From Egicoccus sp. AB-alg2 (GTDB taxonomy: Bacteria > Actinomycetota > Nitriliruptoria > Nitriliruptorales > Nitriliruptoraceae): DNA of 64,000 nt. The stretch spans positions 124,001 to 188,000 of the forward strand of contig NZ_JBGUAX010000004.1 of assembly GCF_041821065.1 (NCBI RefSeq), read 5' to 3'. Positions within the stretch are counted from its first letter, which is position 1; each line of letters begins with the position of its first letter. The notes under the pieces were generated by a model. It did no database searches. It was not told the origin of the DNA and saw nothing but the letters and a program-made list of their open reading frames with translations. Both the position numbers and the translations under genes were made by a program. Positions 62,534-64,000 of the stretch are shown here, piece by piece.

Positions 62534-63640
62534 ATGCGCACATCCAAGAAGCTCGCGCTGTTGGCCGCCGTGGGCCTCACCCTCGCGGCGACCGGGTGCG
62601 GCGGGACCGACGGCGGGGACGCACCGGCCGAGGACGCCGCGACCCAGGAGGAGCCCACGACCGACGCGGGTGACGACGGGGACACGGCCGACGACGGCGC
62701 CGAGGGCGAGGCCGCAGGCGGCGATGCCGCGCTCGAGGAGCTCGTGGCGGCGGCCGAGGCCGAGGGCAGCCTGACCTTCTACAGCGTGCCCGACGAGAGC
62801 ATCGCCCAGGGCATCGCGGACGAGTTCAGCAGCCGCTACGACATCCAGGTCGACTTCGTCCGGCTCGTCAGCGCCGACCTCGCGCAGCGCTACAGCGCCG
62901 AGGCGTCATCGGGCGCTCCGGCCGCCGACCTCATCCTCGTCTCCGACTCGCCGTTCCTCACCGAGGCGTTCGAGGAGAACTGGCTGACGCCGCTCTCCGA
63001 GGCGGGTCTGCCCGACTACGGCGACTTCCCGGAGGAGTTCGTGATCCGTGACGGGGCCTCCGCCATCGTCTCGATCAACCCGACCGTCATCGGTTACAAC
63101 ACCAACGAGGCCGAGGAGCCCGCGGACTGGGACGTGCTGGCCGACCCGGAGAACCGCGGCCGGATCGCGATCTCGGACCCGACCACGTCGGTCGCGAACC
63201 TGTTCTTCTGGGACCTGATCCGCGAGGAGTACGGCGACGACTTCCTGCGCTCGATCGGTGAAAACGACCCGATCTTCACGCCGGGCGCCGTGCCCTCCGC
63301 CCAGGCCGTCGGGGCCGGCGAGGTCATCTACGCCACGCCTGCCGTCAGCGCGATCTACGACAACCTCGCCGGTGAGGGCGCGCCGGTCGCCTACGGCTCG
63401 CCGTCGGTGACGACGGGCTCGGAGATCGCCGTCGGCATCTCCACCGAGGCGGCCAACCCGAACGCGGCGCGGCTGTTCGCCTGGTTCATCATGACCCAGG
63501 AAGGCAACGAACTGCTGACGCTGCCGTACAACACCGCCTCGCCGTACGGCGGCGGCCTCCCGGAGGACTACCGCCGTCCGAACAACGCCGCCCTGGCGAA
63601 CGAGGACCTGATCTACGAACTGCTGGGCGTGAATAACTGA
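62534..63640 (+). CDS. ABC transporter extracellular binding lipoprotein (iron/AfuA-like family 1)
   Basis: A 368-residue lipoprotein. The signal MRTSKKLALLAAVGLTLAAT precedes lipobox Cys22. An acidic low-complexity linker of about 45 residues follows. The domain reads AAEAEGSLTFYSVPDESIAQ, GAPAADLILVSDSPFL, NPTVIGYNTNEAEEPADWDVL and NAARLFAWFIMTQEGNELL, typical of the Fe3+/2-aminoethylphosphonate/thiamine-type binding proteins. No permease or ATPase is next to it in the window, and a strong terminator follows. The ligand is unknown; an organic acid of the local pathways is as likely as iron. Confidence 0.85.
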   Translation: MRTSKKLALLAAVGLTLAATGCGGTDGGDAPAEDAATQEEPTTDAGDDGDTADDGAEGEAAGGDAALEELVAAAEAEGSLTFYSVPDESIAQGIADEFSSRYDIQVDFVRLVSADLAQRYSAEASSGAPAADLILVSDSPFLTEAFEENWLTPLSEAGLPDYGDFPEEFVIRDGASAIVSINPTVIGYNTNEAEEPADWDVLADPENRGRIAISDPTTSVANLFFWDLIREEYGDDFLRSIGENDPIFTPGAVPSAQAVGAGEVIYATPAVSAIYDNLAGEGAPVAYGSPSVTTGSEIAVGISTEAANPNAARLFAWFIMTQEGNELLTLPYNTASPYGGGLPEDYRRPNNAALANEDLIYELLGVNN

Positions 63641-63644
63641 GCCA

Positions 63645-63683
63645 CCCGGGGGGCCGCCGCACGTTCGCGGCGGCCCACCCGGG
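63645..63683 (+). terminator. Terminator after the orphan binding-protein gene
   Basis: GGGCCGCCGC (63651-63660) and its complement (63667-63676) form a 10-bp stem with the 6-base loop ACGTTC. Beyond one bulged A the stem continues with CCCGGG/CCCGGG, giving about 16 bp. It begins 5 bases after the stop. Confidence 0.75.
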
Positions 63684-63769
63684 CGGCGCCCGCCGCTAGC
63701 GTTGGGTGCGGGGCGGGGCAGGAGCACACGCCGACGGGGAAGAGTTCGATGGTGGGCCAGGGAGCATCG

Positions 63770-64000
63770 ATGACCGACGTTGGGATCCGGGCGGACCGCA
63801 AGGAGGCGCTGCGGCAGTACGCCGCGGAGGGCCTGCGGCCACAGACACTGCTGTTCACGATGCTGGGACACCACGTCGCCGGGCGTGACCTCGCGGTCGC
63901 CTCGGGCACCTTCATCGCGGCGCTCGAGCAGCTCGGGGTCTCCACGCAGGCGGCCCGCTCCACCCTCGCGAGGATGGTCCGTCGTGGCCACCTGCGCCGC
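63770..64000 (+). CDS. PaaX-family transcriptional regulator, N-terminal part (runs off the window)
   Basis: The first 77 codons of an open frame that continues past the right edge. EGLRPQTLLFTMLGHHVAGR and LEQLGVSTQAARSTLARMVR match the N-terminal winged-helix domain of PaaX-like repressors, which control phenylacetyl-CoA and other catabolic genes. ATG 63770 has GGGAG five bases upstream; ATG 63749, with GGGGAAGAG upstream, is in frame and equally possible. It lies after the terminator of the binding-protein gene and so has its own promoter. Confidence 0.75.
   Translation, partial: MTDVGIRADRKEALRQYAAEGLRPQTLLFTMLGHHVAGRDLAVASGTFIAALEQLGVSTQAARSTLARMVRRGHLRR

Overview
The window is chromosomal DNA of a very GC-rich bacterium, most likely a member of the Actinomycetota. 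The signs are frequent GTG starts, an atpD-atpC-murA-spoIID neighbourhood, a MurA with Asp in place of the usual active-site Cys (as in mycobacteria), a DUF222/HNH (13E12-type) gene, and PucR, GntR and PaaX regulators. A haloalkaliphilic deep-branching actinobacterium would fit the acidic linkers in the lipoproteins, but the genus cannot be fixed from this sequence.

Layout. (1) 1-4661 is core chromosome: the end of atpD, then atpC, murA, a SpoIID/LytB-domain wall protein and a CPBP membrane protease. (2) 4508-6324 is a frameshifted DUF222/HNH gene. (3) 6371-22642 is an amine/polyamine catabolic block: a PucR regulator, two PuuB-like FAD oxidoreductases, an aminobutyraldehyde-type dehydrogenase, a class III aminotransferase, alanine dehydrogenase, a complete PotABCD importer, a CoA-acylating semialdehyde dehydrogenase and a second aldehyde dehydrogenase. 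(4) 23149-37134 is a tightly overlapped aromatic catabolic block with visibly lower GC: two FAH-fold enzymes, a cyclase-family hydrolase, three FAD hydroxylases, an ACMSD-type amidohydrolase, an extradiol dioxygenase, a complete SsuABC-type importer and a D-2-hydroxyacid dehydrogenase. (5) 37131-58094 is a gallate/methoxy-aromatic block: ligA-ligB-lysR, galB-ligK-gntR, a TRAP importer, a universal stress protein, a muconolactone-isomerase-like protein, an esterase, an MFS carrier, a MetE-like methyltransferase, an MBL hydrolase, a secreted tannase/feruloyl esterase-family protein, a second GntR, and metF-purU-ligM-folD-folC. (6) 58111-64000 holds a sugar-type epimerase/dehydrogenase, an arylamine N-acetyltransferase, twin divergent ACMSD-type amidohydrolases, an orphan ABC binding protein and the start of a PaaX-family regulator.

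The most interesting proposal is that block 5 is one regulon for plant methoxy-aromatics and galloyl esters. A palindrome ATTGT-NN-ACAAT, exact or with one mismatch, occurs in five intergenic regions: galB/ligA, dctP, esterase/MFS, tannase/gntR2 and metF. In each case it overlaps a plausible -35 box, so the two GntR/FCD regulators encoded here are candidate repressors. A LigM-like tetrahydrofolate-dependent O-demethylase would strip methyl groups onto THF. MetF and FolD would oxidise methyl-THF to formyl-THF, and PurU (rather than the formyl-THF synthetase LigH of Sphingobium) would release formate. LigAB, GalB and LigK then lead from gallate (or protocatechuate) to pyruvate and oxaloacetate. 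LigC and LigI of the protocatechuate 4,5-route are absent from the window, which favours gallate as the ring-cleavage substrate.

No rRNA, tRNA, CRISPR array, insertion sequence or origin was recognised. Functions are read from motifs and remembered family sequences; no database search was run.
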